Positions 1 to 8,478 of a DNA stretch of 15,069 nt are shown here, piece by piece. The notes beneath the pieces are model-generated. The model saw only the letters and a program-made list of their open reading frames with translations, searched no databases and was not told where the DNA came from. Numbering within the stretch: position 1 is the first letter of the stretch; each line of letters begins with the position of its first letter. Made by a program: the position numbers and the translations under genes. Location of the stretch: assembly GCA_903830745.1 (NCBI GenBank), contig CAIKVF010000087.1, positions 1 to 15,069 on the forward strand. The letters run 5' to 3'. The DNA is from an uncultured Actinomycetes bacterium. Its GTDB lineage: Bacteria; Actinomycetota; Acidimicrobiia; Acidimicrobiales; RAAP-2.

Positions 1-64
1 CGAGTTCTCACCAACTCGTACATTCAAGTTCCACGCCGGCCAGGAAAAGACAGGTAAGCGCTAA
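1..64 (+). CDS. rpsS: 30S ribosomal protein S19, C-terminal end (partial)
   Basis: Only the last 20 codons are inside the window. They read EFSPTRTFKFHAGQEKTGKR and a TAA at 62-64, in the frame whose first complete codon is at base 2. The EFSPTRTF..HAG pattern is the conserved end of S19, which binds 16S rRNA in the head of the small subunit. The TAA overlaps the ATG of rplV by one base (TAATG). That order, S19 then L22, is the standard S10 operon order and supports the call although the piece is short. Confidence 0.93.
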   Translation, partial: EFSPTRTFKFHAGQEKTGKR

Positions 65-669
65 TGACCGGTCCAAAGCTAAACGAACGTCCAGGAACCC
101 GCGCTTCACTTAAGGGTTATCAAATGTCTGCGAGCAAGGCTCGTGTTGTTCTTAACCTCATCCGTGGTGAAGACGTCAACACTGCTCGCGAAATTCTCGC
201 CGGTACTACTCGTGAAGCTGCTGATGTAATTGGCAAGGTGCTTGCATCTGCTGTTGCTAACGCAGTGAACAACGACGCAATGAACGCTGACGAACTTTAC
301 GTTTCAGCCGCATACGCCGACGAAGGCATCACCATGAAGCGCTTCACACCTCGTGCTCGTGGTCGTGCTGGTGCAATCTTGAAGCGTGCTTGTCACATCA
401 CCGTGATTGTTTCTCGTCTTGACGATGAGCGTCTCGAACTTCTTCGCACTGCTCGTAGTGCTCAGGCATCTGCATCACGTACGCGCCGCGTAGCAACATC
501 ACGCCGTCGTGCTGACCAGACCGCCAGCGTTAACAAGCGCGAAACTGCTGCAGAACTCGCAGCAACTGAAGCCGAGAACGAAGTGATTGAGACTGACGTG
601 ATCGAAACACCAATTGTTGATCAGGTAACTGAGACAACAACTGATGAAACTACTGAGGAGAAGAACTAA
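64..669 (+). CDS. rplV: 50S ribosomal protein L22 with long acidic C-terminal tail
   Basis: L22 binds 23S rRNA, and its beta-hairpin lines the peptide exit tunnel. The core spans about residues 8-118. It contains the helix around [15 protein letters not shown] (21-35) and the tunnel hairpin tip around [17 protein letters not shown] (92-108), ending in HITVIVS. At 201 residues the protein is much longer than the roughly 110 of E. coli L22. The extra 80 or so residues start basic (Arg/Ser/Ala-rich, about 127-150) and end strongly acidic and Thr/Glu-rich (about 155-201). The ATG overlaps the rpsS stop by one base, and the TAA at 667-669 overlaps the rpsC start. The core identification is certain. 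The tail's role is unknown. Confidence 0.97.
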   Translation: MTGPKLNERPGTRASLKGYQMSASKARVVLNLIRGEDVNTAREILAGTTREAADVIGKVLASAVANAVNNDAMNADELYVSAAYADEGITMKRFTPRARGRAGAILKRACHITVIVSRLDDERLELLRTARSAQASASRTRRVATSRRRADQTASVNKRETAAELAATEAENEVIETDVIETPIVDQVTETTTDETTEEKN

Positions 670-1592
670 TGGGTCAGAAGGTAAATCCATACGGTTTCCG
701 TCTCGGTATCACGACGGACTGGAAGTCACGCTGGTTTAAAGAGCGCGGTTACAAGGAACTCGTTATCGAGGACTGGAAGATCCGTGACTACCTCACCAAG
801 CAGCTCGAAAGCGCTGCCGTGAGCCGTATTGAAATCGAGCGCAGCTCAGACCGCGTACGCGTTGACATTCACACTGCTCGTCCGGGCATTGTTATTGGTC
901 GCCGTGGTGCTGAAGCTGAGCGTCTAAAGAAGGACCTTGAGAAGATCACTGGTCAAAAGAACAAGATCTCTCTCAACATCCAAGAAATTAAGCAACCAGA
1001 ACTTGACGCTGCACTTATTGCGCAGGGTATCTGTGACCAACTTCTTCGTCGCGTGGCATTCCGTCGTGCAATGAAGCGTGGTATCCAGACTGTTCAAAAG
1101 GCTGGCGCTATGGGTGTGAAGATCCAGGCATCTGGTCGTCTCGGTGGTGCAGAAATGTCACGCCGTGAGTCATACCGTGAAGGCCGTGTTCCACTACACA
1201 CACTTCGTGCTGACATTGACTACGGATTCCGCGAAGCTCGTACTTCTACCGGTCGTATTGGTGTGAAGGTTTGGATCTACAAGGGTGACATTCTTCCTTA
1301 CCAACTTACGAACGACGAAAAGATTGTTCGCGAAGCAGCCATGGCTGCAGGCGATGCAGTTCCAGTCGGAGCAACACCAGCGGCACCTAAGGGTGTTGTT
1401 CGTGCCGGTGGTGGCCGTCGTCGTGTTGAGACCGTTGAAGTTACTGACGCTGAAGTAGTTGACACCGCACCAGTGGACATCATTGCTGTTGATGCTGAAG
1501 TCGAAAAGCTACTGAGTGTTGAAGAAGAGATTGAGCGTCGTACTGCTCAAGATCACACTGACACACCACACTTTCGAAAGGACGCTGAGTAA
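669..1592 (+). CDS. rpsC: 30S ribosomal protein S3 with acidic C-terminal extension
   Basis: S3 sits at the mRNA entry channel of the 30S subunit and helps unwind incoming mRNA. The N-terminus [14 protein letters not shown] is the family signature. A type II KH domain follows (about 38-110), with its GxxG loop GRRG at 77-80. The C-terminal S3 domain runs to about residue 212 and ends in [13 protein letters not shown]. At 307 residues it exceeds E. coli S3 (233). The last 90 or so residues go from a Gly/Arg patch (GGGRRR, near 247-252) to a Val/Asp/Glu-rich acidic segment. The start overlaps the rplV stop by one base (TAATG), suggesting coupled translation. Confidence 0.98.
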   Translation: MGQKVNPYGFRLGITTDWKSRWFKERGYKELVIEDWKIRDYLTKQLESAAVSRIEIERSSDRVRVDIHTARPGIVIGRRGAEAERLKKDLEKITGQKNKISLNIQEIKQPELDAALIAQGICDQLLRRVAFRRAMKRGIQTVQKAGAMGVKIQASGRLGGAEMSRRESYREGRVPLHTLRADIDYGFREARTSTGRIGVKVWIYKGDILPYQLTNDEKIVREAAMAAGDAVPVGATPAAPKGVVRAGGGRRRVETVEVTDAEVVDTAPVDIIAVDAEVEKLLSVEEEIERRTAQDHTDTPHFRKDAE

Positions 1593-1594
1593 TT

Positions 1595-2032
1595 ATGTTG
1601 ATGCCTCGCAAAGTAAAGCACCGTAAGCAGCAGCGTGGTCGTATGACCGGTATGGCTAAGGGTGGAGTAGAACTCAACTTTGGTGACTTCGGAATCCAGG
1701 CTCTCGAAGCTGGTTGGATTACTGCACGTCAAATTGAAGCTGCTCGTATTGCAATGACTCGTCACGTTAAGCGTGGTGGAAAAGTTTGGATCCGTGTTTT
1801 CCCGGACAAGCCAGTAACACAGAAGCCTGCTGAAACTCGTATGGGTTCAGGTAAAGGTAACCCTGAGTTCTGGGTTGCCGTTGTGAAGCCGGGTCGCATC
1901 ATGTTCGAACTCGGTGGTGTTGATGAGACACTCGCTCGCCAGGCTATGGAGCGCGCAATTCAGAAGCTACCGATTAAGGCGAAGTTCGTTATCCGCCCTG
2001 GAACACACGGCGCACCGGAGGTAACCATCTAA
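1595..2032 (+). CDS. rplP: 50S ribosomal protein L16
   Basis: L16 binds 23S rRNA near the A-site and the peptidyl transferase region and helps position tRNA. The start [15 protein letters not shown] matches the normal L16 N-terminus, so the ATG at 1595 is preferred over the in-frame ATG at 1601. Conserved stretches include [11 protein letters not shown] (28-38), [12 protein letters not shown] and the ETRMGSGKG loop (80-88). The length of 145 residues is close to the usual 136-140. It lies 2 bases after rpsC and shares one base with rpmC. No oddities seen. Confidence 0.98.
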   Translation: MLMPRKVKHRKQQRGRMTGMAKGGVELNFGDFGIQALEAGWITARQIEAARIAMTRHVKRGGKVWIRVFPDKPVTQKPAETRMGSGKGNPEFWVAVVKPGRIMFELGGVDETLARQAMERAIQKLPIKAKFVIRPGTHGAPEVTI

Positions 2033-2265
2033 TGGCAAACACTAAAGAACGCGTAGCGGAGCTTCGACTCCTCGGCGACAAGGAAATGATTGAGCGTCTT
2101 AGCGAGTCTCGTCGCGAGTTGTTCAACTTGCGTTTCCAGCTCGCTACAGGTCAGCTCGACAACACATCACGTCTTGGAGAGGTTCGTCGCGACATTGCGC
2201 GTCTAGCCACTTTTCTTCGTGAGCGCGAAATCGAAGCTGCTGAAGCTTTGGGAGAAGGTAACTAA
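2032..2265 (+). CDS. rpmC: 50S ribosomal protein L29
   Basis: L29 is a small helical-hairpin protein near the exit tunnel that forms part of the docking site for trigger factor and SRP. The 77-residue product has the signature [19 protein letters not shown] (26-44) followed by a second helix with RRDIARL. The ATGQL.N form is typical of actinobacteria. The start codon overlaps the rplP stop (TAATG), and rpsQ follows 2 bases after the stop. Its place between L16 and S17 is canonical. Confidence 0.96.
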   Translation: MANTKERVAELRLLGDKEMIERLSESRRELFNLRFQLATGQLDNTSRLGEVRRDIARLATFLREREIEAAEALGEGN

Positions 2266-2267
2266 TC

Positions 2268-2543
2268 ATGACTGAAGAAATCAACACCAGTCGCGAAAAC
2301 CCACGCAAGATCCGTGAGGGAATTGTTGTGTCGGACAAGATGAACTCAACGTTGGTTGTTGCGGTTAACGAGCGTGTTTCACACCCTCGTTACTCCAAGA
2401 CAGTGCAGCGTACGAAGAAGCTCTATGTCCACGACGAAAAGAACGAAGCCAAGGTTGGCGACAAAGTACGCGTCCAAGAGACACGTCCACTTTCGAAGCT
2501 CAAGCGCTGGCGCCTAACAGAGATTGTGGAGCGTGCACGATGA
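2268..2543 (+). CDS. rpsQ: 30S ribosomal protein S17
   Basis: S17 is an OB-fold primary binder of the 5' domain of 16S rRNA. The recognisable core runs from about residue 16 ([18 protein letters not shown]) through the [19 protein letters not shown] block to the [20 protein letters not shown] end. The first 15 or so residues, acidic and polar, are a short extension relative to E. coli S17 (84 aa). The product is 91 residues. Its TGA overlaps the rplN ATG by 4 bases (ATGA), so L14 translation is likely coupled to S17. Confidence 0.97.
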   Translation: MTEEINTSRENPRKIREGIVVSDKMNSTLVVAVNERVSHPRYSKTVQRTKKLYVHDEKNEAKVGDKVRVQETRPLSKLKRWRLTEIVERAR

Positions 2544-2908
2544 TTCAGCAAGAGTCCCGTCTTAAGGTTGCCGACAACTCAGGTGCGAAGGAAGTTCTTT
2601 GCATCCGTGTGCTCGGTGGAACACGCCGTCGCTACGCATCAATCGGTGACGTATTTATTGCAACTGTTAAGGATGCAATTCCTGGTGCTGCAGTGAAGAA
2701 GGGTGACGTAGTTCGCTGCGTTGTTGTTCGCACCGCTAAGGAATGCCGCCGTCCTGACGGTTCATACATCAAGTTCGACGAAAACGCTGCAGTACTGATC
2801 AACGATCAGTTGCAGCCTCGTGGAACACGTATTTTTGGCCCAGTTGGCCGCGAACTACGTGACAAGAAGTTCATGCGAATCATTTCGCTGGCTCCGGAGG
2901 TTTTGTAA
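2540..2908 (+). CDS. rplN: 50S ribosomal protein L14
   Basis: L14 is a highly conserved beta-barrel protein at the subunit interface, contacting 23S rRNA and contributing to bridges with 16S rRNA. The 122-residue length is exactly typical. Visible family blocks are [18 protein letters not shown] at the start, [14 protein letters not shown] (about 54-67), NAAVLIND and [15 protein letters not shown] near the end. The start lies inside the rpsQ stop (ATGA), and the stop shares one base with rplX. Nothing unusual. Confidence 0.98.
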   Translation: MIQQESRLKVADNSGAKEVLCIRVLGGTRRRYASIGDVFIATVKDAIPGAAVKKGDVVRCVVVRTAKECRRPDGSYIKFDENAAVLINDQLQPRGTRIFGPVGRELRDKKFMRIISLAPEVL

Positions 2909-3213
2909 TGAAAATTGTAAAGGGTGACAACGTGCTTGTTCTCAGCGGAAAGTTCCGTGGAGAGCGTGCCGACGTTATTGAAGCTATGCCAGGGAGCAAC
3001 AAAGTTGTTCTTGACGGCATCAACGTTTCAAAGCGTCACACTAAGCAGACGGGCGCAACAATGCAGGCTGGAATCATCGACAAGATGATGCCACTGCACG
3101 TTTCGAACGTTGCTATTTGGTGTGCGGGACACAAGGGCCCAGCCAAGGTTGGATTTAAGGTTGCAGACGGTGTTAAGTCACGCGTTTGCCGTAAGTGTGG
3201 AGCAGGACTATGA
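2908..3213 (+). CDS. rplX: 50S ribosomal protein L24 with a possible C-terminal zinc ribbon
   Basis: L24 is an early assembly initiator that binds the 5' end of 23S rRNA. The KOW motif fills the N-terminus: [17 protein letters not shown] (2-18), then [14 protein letters not shown]. The product is 101 residues. The C-terminal part carries Cys72 and His75 (WCAGH), then Cys94 and Cys97 (VCRKCG). That is a C-x2-H ... C-x2-C pattern which could bind zinc. Many L24 proteins have C-x2-C pairs here, so the first pair may be a C-to-H variant. The start overlaps the rplN stop by one base, and the TGA overlaps the rplE ATG by 4 bases. Confidence 0.97.
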   Translation: MKIVKGDNVLVLSGKFRGERADVIEAMPGSNKVVLDGINVSKRHTKQTGATMQAGIIDKMMPLHVSNVAIWCAGHKGPAKVGFKVADGVKSRVCRKCGAGL

Positions 3214-3773
3214 GCACAACAACTCGTCCACGTCTAAAGGTTGTTTACGACCAGCAGGTCCGTCAGGCCCTAAAGGAAGAACTCGGCCTCGCAAACATCA
3301 TGCAGGTTCCACGTCTTACAAAGATCGTGCTGAACTCTGGTGTTGGTCGCGCTACCCAGCAGGCATCACTTCTTGAAGGTGCGCAGAAAGACCTCGAGCT
3401 CATTACTGGTCAAAAGCCAATCGTGACTCGCGCCAAGAAGTCAATCGCGAGCTTCAAGCTTCGCGAAGAGCAGGCCATTGGAACCAAGGTGACACTTCGC
3501 GGTGACCGCGCTTGGGAATTCCTTGACCGTCTCATCAGCATCTCAATCCCTCGTATCCGTGACTTCCGTGGCCTTAGCCCTAAGTCATTCGATGGCAAGG
3601 GTAACTACACCTTTGGTGTAAATGACCAGTTGATCTTCCCCGAGATTGACTACGACAAAATCGACGCGCCACGTGGTTTCGACATCACGATTGTTACAAC
3701 GGCCGCGAACGACGAGCAGGGGCGTGCATTCTTGCGCGCTTACGGCTTCCCCTTCAAGCAGGAGAATCGATAG
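3210..3773 (+). CDS. rplE: 50S ribosomal protein L5
   Basis: L5 binds 5S rRNA as part of the central protuberance and contacts P-site tRNA. From the ATG at 3210 the product is 187 residues, the expected size. It has [14 protein letters not shown] (31-44), the [19 protein letters not shown] block, and the C-terminal [10 protein letters not shown] and [12 protein letters not shown] stretches. The in-frame ATG at 3195 would add MWSRT, but it lies within the end of rplX. The ATG at 3210 forms the same ATGA overlap seen at other junctions here, so it is preferred. rpsN follows after 2 bases. Confidence 0.97.
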   Translation: MSTTTRPRLKVVYDQQVRQALKEELGLANIMQVPRLTKIVLNSGVGRATQQASLLEGAQKDLELITGQKPIVTRAKKSIASFKLREEQAIGTKVTLRGDRAWEFLDRLISISIPRIRDFRGLSPKSFDGKGNYTFGVNDQLIFPEIDYDKIDAPRGFDITIVTTAANDEQGRAFLRAYGFPFKQENR

Positions 3774-3775
3774 AC

Positions 3776-3961
3776 ATGGCTAAGAAAGCCCTTGTAATCA
3801 AGCAGAAGAAGACACCTAAGTTCTCAACACGTGCTTACACACGTTGCGAGCGCTGTGGTCGTCCTCGTTCGGTGTACCGCAAGTTCGGTCTATGCCGTAT
3901 TTGTCTACGAGTAATGGTCCACGCTGGCGAAATTCCTGGCGTAACAAAGGCGAGTTGGTAA
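3776..3961 (+). CDS. rpsN: 30S ribosomal protein S14, zinc-binding (type Z)
   Basis: S14 binds late in assembly in the 30S head, near S3 and S10. This is the short zinc form, 61 residues. It has two Cys pairs, Cys24/Cys27 (CERC) and Cys40/Cys43 (CRIC), forming a four-cysteine zinc site, and the conserved ends GLCRICLR and PGVTKASW. Bacteria often keep a zinc-free S14 elsewhere for zinc starvation; none is visible in this window. It sits between L5 and S8, the normal spc position. Confidence 0.98.
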   Translation: MAKKALVIKQKKTPKFSTRAYTRCERCGRPRSVYRKFGLCRICLRVMVHAGEIPGVTKASW

Positions 3962-3964
3962 ATC

Positions 3965-4369
3965 ATGACAATGACTGACCCAATAGCTGACATGCTCACA
4001 CGCATTCGTAACGCGAATGCCGCAATGTTCGACAGCGTAAAGATGCCGTCTTCTAAGTTGAAGGAGAGCCTCGCAAAGGTTCTTTTCAAGGAAGGCTTCA
4101 TTGCTAGCTACACCGTTACTCAAGAAGCGGGTAAGGCTGGCAACACGCTAGAGATCGTCCTTAAGTATTCAGAAGACCGCAAGAAGACCATTGTTGGTAT
4201 CAAGCGCGTCTCGAAGCCAGGACTACGTATTTACAAGAAGTCAGACCAGATGCCAAAGGTTCTTGGTGGTGTGGGCGTGGCCGTTGTTTCAACGAGTCAC
4301 GGTCTCATGACCGACCGCGAAGCCCGCAAGGCCAAGCTCGGTGGCGAGGTGCTTTGTTATGTCTGGTAA
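3965..4369 (+). CDS. rpsH: 30S ribosomal protein S8
   Basis: S8 is a primary 16S rRNA binder of the central domain. In E. coli it also represses the spc operon by binding the L5 mRNA region. The N-terminus [18 protein letters not shown] matches actinobacterial S8, so the first ATG (3965) is kept over the one at 3971. The C-terminal rRNA-binding signature [14 protein letters not shown] is present, followed by GGEVLCYVW. The length of 134 residues is normal. No S8-like mRNA operator was recognised by eye. The 30-base gap before rplF is one of the larger gaps in this part of the cluster. Confidence 0.98.
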   Translation: MTMTDPIADMLTRIRNANAAMFDSVKMPSSKLKESLAKVLFKEGFIASYTVTQEAGKAGNTLEIVLKYSEDRKKTIVGIKRVSKPGLRIYKKSDQMPKVLGGVGVAVVSTSHGLMTDREARKAKLGGEVLCYVW

Positions 4370-4399
4370 CACGCAAATTTTGAAAGTTGAGGTTCGCTG

Positions 4400-4939
4400 A
4401 TGTCACGTATTGGCAATAACCCAATCACAGTTCCATCATCAGTAACAATCACCGTTTCTGGTGAGCAAGTAACAGTCAAGGGACCAAACGCGTCCATGAC
4501 TCGCACCATCCCTTCATGCATCACAGTGAAGCAAGATGGCGACCAGCTCATTGTTGGACGTATTGATGAAGAAACAGCTTCGAAGTCACTTCACGGTCTT
4601 TCACGCACACTTATTTCCAACATGGTTGTTGGTGTGACTGATGGCTGGGCGAAGGAACTCGAAATCATTGGTGTTGGTTACCGTGCTGCTGCAGCCGGTC
4701 CTAGCGCTCTTGACATTGCACTTGGTTTTTCTCACCCAGTTAAGTTCACCGCTCCTGAGGGCATCACTTTTGAAGTGCCTGCTCCTACGCGCGTGATCGT
4801 TAAGGGTGCGGACAAAGAAGTTGTTGGTCAAGTCGCCGCATCAATCCGCAAACTACGTAAGCCTGAGCCCTACAAGGGTAAGGGTGTGCGCTACCTCGGT
4901 GAAAAGGTTGCTCGCAAGGCTGGAAAGGCTGCTAAATAA
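4400..4939 (+). CDS. rplF: 50S ribosomal protein L6
   Basis: L6 binds near the sarcin-ricin loop and factor-binding site of the 50S subunit. The product has 179 residues, as usual, with the two-fold repeat structure of the family. It starts MSRIGNNPITVPSSV; mid-protein has GVTDGWAKELEIIGVGYRA (about 77-95); the C-terminal signature is EPYKGKGVRY. A GA-rich stretch (TTGAGG, near 4387-4392) lies a suitable distance before the ATG. The TAA overlaps the rplR start by one base. Confidence 0.98.
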   Translation: MSRIGNNPITVPSSVTITVSGEQVTVKGPNASMTRTIPSCITVKQDGDQLIVGRIDEETASKSLHGLSRTLISNMVVGVTDGWAKELEIIGVGYRAAAAGPSALDIALGFSHPVKFTAPEGITFEVPAPTRVIVKGADKEVVGQVAASIRKLRKPEPYKGKGVRYLGEKVARKAGKAAK

Positions 4940-5295
4940 TGGCACGCACAACACTCGAACTACGTAAGCGTCGTCACAAGCGAATTCGCAAGAACCTTTC
5001 AGGTACTGCTGCTCGCCCACGTGTCGCCGTGAGTCGTACGAACAAGCACATCTCGGCACAGATCATTGATGACGTTGCAGGAGTAACACTCTGCGCATCG
5101 TCTTCAGTTGAAGCAGCCTTGAAGTCAACTAACGGTGGCAACATCGACGGTGCCAAGGCCGTAGCTCAGCAACTTGCTGATCGCGCCAAGGCCGCCGGCA
5201 TAACCACAGTGGTCTTTGACCGCGGTGGATTCGACTATCACGGTCGCGTTGCTGCATTCGCAGACACTCTTCGCGCTGCAGGACTGGAGTTCTAA
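4939..5295 (+). CDS. rplR: 50S ribosomal protein L18
   Basis: L18 binds 5S rRNA together with L5 and links it to 23S rRNA. The 118-residue product has the basic N-terminus ([19 protein letters not shown]), the [13 protein letters not shown] block, and the C-terminal [19 protein letters not shown] signature. Both ends overlap the neighbouring genes by one base (TAATG at 4937-4941 and 5293-5297), so L6, L18 and S5 are probably made by coupled translation. Confidence 0.98.
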   Translation: MARTTLELRKRRHKRIRKNLSGTAARPRVAVSRTNKHISAQIIDDVAGVTLCASSSVEAALKSTNGGNIDGAKAVAQQLADRAKAAGITTVVFDRGGFDYHGRVAAFADTLRAAGLEF

Positions 5296-5846
5296 TGACC
5301 GACGAACAGCAATACGAAGAACGTACGATCAAAGTAAACCGCGTTTCCAAAGTTGTGAAGGGTGGACGTCGTTTCTCATTCACCGCTCTCATGGTTATTG
5401 GTGACGGCAAGGGACACGTTGGACTCGGATACGGTAAGGCCAAAGAAGCAGGTCTTGCGGTACAAAAGGGAATCGAAGAAGCTCGCAAGAACCTCTTCGA
5501 AGTACCACTCGCTGGTTCAACAATTGTCTACCCAGTACTTGGCGAAGCCGGCGCTGGTCGCGTGCTCATGAAGCCTGCGGCTCCTGGAACTGGTGTTATC
5601 GCCGGTGGTGCTGCTCGTGCCATTCTAGAAATGGCTGGCGTGAAGGACATCATTGCTAAGTCGCTTGGATCTTCAAACGGCATCAACGTTGCGCACGCAA
5701 CAATCGAAGGACTGAAGCAGTTGCGTCGTCCAGAAGAGATTGCTGCGTCACGTGACAAGTCAGCTGACCACGTCATTCCATCTGGCACACTTCGCGCTTA
5801 CCGCGAACGCCAGCGTGACAATGACCTGTTTAAGACGGAGGCGTAA
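5295..5846 (+). CDS. rpsE: 30S ribosomal protein S5
   Basis: S5 lies at the mRNA entry side of the 30S subunit with S3 and S4 and affects decoding accuracy. The N-terminal double-stranded-RNA-binding-like domain is visible as [20 protein letters not shown] (residues 15-34) followed by [16 protein letters not shown]. The C-terminal domain includes [20 protein letters not shown] and the [18 protein letters not shown] block. Length 183. The start shares one base with the rplR stop, and rpmD follows after 3 bases. Confidence 0.98.
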   Translation: MTDEQQYEERTIKVNRVSKVVKGGRRFSFTALMVIGDGKGHVGLGYGKAKEAGLAVQKGIEEARKNLFEVPLAGSTIVYPVLGEAGAGRVLMKPAAPGTGVIAGGAARAILEMAGVKDIIAKSLGSSNGINVAHATIEGLKQLRRPEEIAASRDKSADHVIPSGTLRAYRERQRDNDLFKTEA

Positions 5847-5849
5847 ATC

Positions 5850-6032
5850 ATGGCGCAACTAAAAGTCACTCAGATTCGTTCATCGATCGCCACAAAGCCG
5901 AAGCACCGCGGAACACTTCGCGCGCTTGGACTTCGTGGCATCAGCCAGACCAACACGCTGCCTGATCGTCCAGAAATTCGTGGAATGATCGCACGCGTGC
6001 CACACCTTGTAAAAGTAGAAGAGGTCAACTAA
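5850..6032 (+). CDS. rpmD: 50S ribosomal protein L30
   Basis: L30 is a small 50S protein bound to domain II and 5S-proximal regions of 23S rRNA. The 60-residue product has the family pattern [20 protein letters not shown] (4-23), then [20 protein letters not shown], and ends [11 protein letters not shown]. This matches the usual 58-60 residue length. It lies between S5 and L15, the standard spc place, and its TAA overlaps the rplO ATG by one base. Confidence 0.97.
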   Translation: MAQLKVTQIRSSIATKPKHRGTLRALGLRGISQTNTLPDRPEIRGMIARVPHLVKVEEVN

Positions 6033-6517
6033 TGAAGTTGCACGATCTCAAATCACCTGAAGGCTCAACACACCGCAAGCGTATTGTCGGTCGTGGTATC
6101 GCTGGTAAGGGTGGTAAGACTGCCGGACGTGGAACCAAGGGACAAAAGGCTCGTCGCCAGATTCCTGCAGGTTTCGAAGGTGGACAGCTTCCACTGCTCC
6201 AGCGCATCCCTAAGTTGAAGGGTTTTACGAACCCCTTCCGCGTTGAGTACACACCTGTAAACCTTGACACCCTCACCGTGCTTGGTGTTAGTGACGTCAC
6301 CTTCGAGGTGCTTGTTGCTAACGGCCTTTGCAAGAAGAAGGACTTCGTCAAGATTCTCGGACGTGGAACTCTTGGAACAAAGATGAACGTTTCTGCACAC
6401 GCTTTCTCAAAGTCAGCTCAGGCTGCGATTGAAGCTAGTGGTGGAATTGCAACAGTGATTGCACTTCCATTCGCAGTTCGTCCACCAGCCGCAGGCAACC
6501 AGCACCAGAACCGCTAA
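6032..6517 (+). CDS. rplO: 50S ribosomal protein L15
   Basis: L15 is a late-binding 23S rRNA protein with a long glycine-rich basic N-terminal arm. That arm is clear: GRGIAGKGGKTAGRGTKGQK (22-41), then FEGGQLPLLQRIPKLKGF (49-66). The globular C-terminal part includes KILGRGTL and HAFSKSAQAAIEASGG. The product is 161 residues. The start overlaps the rpmD stop. The last residues (PAAGNQHQNR) are polar and not conserved to my eye. The gene ends 9 bases before secY. Confidence 0.97.
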   Translation: MKLHDLKSPEGSTHRKRIVGRGIAGKGGKTAGRGTKGQKARRQIPAGFEGGQLPLLQRIPKLKGFTNPFRVEYTPVNLDTLTVLGVSDVTFEVLVANGLCKKKDFVKILGRGTLGTKMNVSAHAFSKSAQAAIEASGGIATVIALPFAVRPPAAGNQHQNR

Positions 6518-6526
6518 GGCGTAAAC

Positions 6527-7816
6527 GTGTTTAGACGACTCGGGAATATTTTTAGGGTTCCAGACCTTCGCAATAAGGTTTTGTTCACCATTGCCATTAT
6601 CAGCCTCTACCAATTGGGAGCGAACCTTCCAATTCCTGGTGTTAGCTGGACGCAAGTTCAACTTCTCCAGTCAAAGGCTGGCGCAAGCGGTGTCCTTGGA
6701 TTCCTAAACCTTTTCTCGGGTGGTGCACTTACTCGTCTGGCTGTATTCGGACTTGGAATTATGCCGTACATTACGAGCTCAATCGTTGTGCAGTTGCTGA
6801 CAACTGTTATCCCGAAGCTCGGTGAATGGCGTGACGAAGGCGCACTTGGTCAAAAGAAAATTACGCAAGCAACTAGGTATCTCACTATTGGACTGGCACT
6901 TCTTCAGTCAACTGGTCTCATCTACGCATTCCACGGTCACGACCAGGCTCTGCTCGGATTTACCATTGACCTGATTCCTAAGTTCAATCTTGGTCTTGGT
7001 CTGTTTATGGTCGCGATCATGACTGCAGGAACTGCATTCGTTATGTGGCTTGCTGAACTAATTACCCAGCGCGGTATTGGTCAGGGAATGTCACTGCTTA
7101 TTTTTGCAAACGTTGTAGCTGGTCTGCCATCAGGTGGCGTTGCCGTGTGGAACGAAGGCGGACCAATCAAGTTCTTCACGATTCTCGCGATCTCAATTAT
7201 CTTGCTCGTGGTGATTGTTTATGTTGACCAAGGTCAGCGTCGTATCCCTGTGACGTTCGCTCGTCGCGTAGTTGGTCGTAAGGAAATGGGCGGAAACTCT
7301 ACCTACATTCCTCTTAAGGTCAACCAGTCGGGTGTTATTCCGATCATTTTCGCTTCTTCTGTGCTCTACATTCCAGTGTTGCTTTCAAACATTGTGCCTT
7401 GGTCAAGCTTCCAGCACTTCGTAACAAACTCGCTGCACCCAACGAGCTTCTTCTACATCTTCGCTGACTTCATTTTGATTCTTGGATTCACGTTCTTCTA
7501 CGTGTACATTGCCTTCGAACCTCACCAGCAGGCTGAAATGCTTCGCCAGCAAGGTGGCTTCGTTCCAGGAATCCGTCCAGGTCTTCCAACTGAGAAGTAC
7601 TTCGCCAAGATGCTTTCACGCATCACGGTTGTTGGTGCCCTCTTCTTGGCATCAGTTGCTGTAGTTCCAAGCATCTTGATGGCCATGTGGAACATCAACA
7701 AGTTCCCTTACTACGGAACCACTCTTCTTATTGCTGTGGGTGTTGCGCTGCAGACTATGCAGCAGATTGACTCACAACTCATGATGCGCAACTACGAAGG
7801 CTTCTTGAAGAAGTAG
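6527..7816 (+). CDS. secY: Protein translocase subunit SecY
   Basis: SecY forms the membrane channel of the Sec translocon with SecE and SecG. The 429-residue product has about ten hydrophobic segments, roughly 19-37, 71-93, 117-136, 155-178, 185-200, 216-234, 270-290, 307-331, 368-386 and 397-411. The plug region follows the first segment (near GVLGFLNLFSGGAL). Cytoplasmic loop signatures are present: QRRIPV (237-242) and GGFVPGIRPG (343-352), part of the ribosome/SecA-binding loops. The start is GTG at 6527, with AAGG (6516-6519) seven bases upstream overlapping the rplO stop. SecY ending the spc part and preceding adk is usual in actinobacteria. Confidence 0.98.
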   Translation: MFRRLGNIFRVPDLRNKVLFTIAIISLYQLGANLPIPGVSWTQVQLLQSKAGASGVLGFLNLFSGGALTRLAVFGLGIMPYITSSIVVQLLTTVIPKLGEWRDEGALGQKKITQATRYLTIGLALLQSTGLIYAFHGHDQALLGFTIDLIPKFNLGLGLFMVAIMTAGTAFVMWLAELITQRGIGQGMSLLIFANVVAGLPSGGVAVWNEGGPIKFFTILAISIILLVVIVYVDQGQRRIPVTFARRVVGRKEMGGNSTYIPLKVNQSGVIPIIFASSVLYIPVLLSNIVPWSSFQHFVTNSLHPTSFFYIFADFILILGFTFFYVYIAFEPHQQAEMLRQQGGFVPGIRPGLPTEKYFAKMLSRITVVGALFLASVAVVPSILMAMWNINKFPYYGTTLLIAVGVALQTMQQIDSQLMMRNYEGFLKK

Positions 7817-7818
7817 CC

Positions 7819-8478
7819 ATGTCGGCACGTTTAAATCTTGTAGTACTTGGTAAACAAGGCGCGGGCAAGGGCACCCAGTGCAAGCGCCTCGTTGATGACT
7901 ACGTCATTCCACAGATCTCTACTGGTGACATCCTTCGCGCTGCAGTTAAGGCCGGATCACCACTAGGAAAAGAAGTTGCTGGCGTTCTTGAATCGGGCGG
8001 ACTTGTTTCAGATGAACTTGTTAACAAGCTCGTTCTTGACCGCATGAATCAAGACGACGCTAAGCGCGGAGCACTCTTTGATGGTTTCCCTCGCACTCTT
8101 AATCAAGCAGAAGCACTCGATGCACTGCTTGGTGATGATGGGGTAAAACTCGTACTTAACCTCGACGTATCAACTGATCTCGTCACTGAGCGACTCAGCT
8201 CACGTCGTGTGTGCCAAGAATGCGGCACTATCTATAAAGACTCAGACATTGAAGCGATTTCTGGCACGTGCGAAAAGTGTGGCGGCGACGTTATCCAGCG
8301 TGCTGACGACCAGCCTGAAGCAATTCGCAAGCGCCTTGATCTCTACGAGCGTGACACTGCGCCACTACTTTCGTTCTACGAAAAGCGTGGGCTACTGGTC
8401 ACGGTTAATGGTGACCAGACCCCAGAGCAAGTTACGGCTGCAATCAGACAAGTTGTCTCGGAGCGAGGACTCGCGTGA
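7819..8478 (+). CDS. adk: Adenylate kinase, long form with zinc LID
   Basis: Adenylate kinase interconverts ATP, AMP and ADP in the cytoplasm. The P-loop GKQGAGKGT is at residues 11-19, the AMP-binding start QISTGDILR at 32-40, and the DGFPRT signature at 88-93. The LID domain is the long bacterial type with four cysteines (132, 135, 151, 154; VCQEC ... TCEKC), expected to bind structural zinc. At 219 residues it contrasts with the short form (about 181 aa) known from Mycobacterium. It starts 2 bases after secY. Its TGA overlaps the GTG of map by 4 bases (GTGA). Confidence 0.98.
   Translation: MSARLNLVVLGKQGAGKGTQCKRLVDDYVIPQISTGDILRAAVKAGSPLGKEVAGVLESGGLVSDELVNKLVLDRMNQDDAKRGALFDGFPRTLNQAEALDALLGDDGVKLVLNLDVSTDLVTERLSSRRVCQECGTIYKDSDIEAISGTCEKCGGDVIQRADDQPEAIRKRLDLYERDTAPLLSFYEKRGLLVTVNGDQTPEQVTAAIRQVVSERGLA

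Noticed and set aside
3195..3209. Earlier ATG for rplE at 3195
   Set aside because: It adds five non-conserved residues inside the end of rplX. The ATG at 3210 makes the ATGA overlap common in this cluster.
5129..5488. Open frame of 119 codons on the minus strand across rplR/rpsE
   Set aside because: It is antisense to two conserved genes, has low-complexity composition and no recognisable domain.
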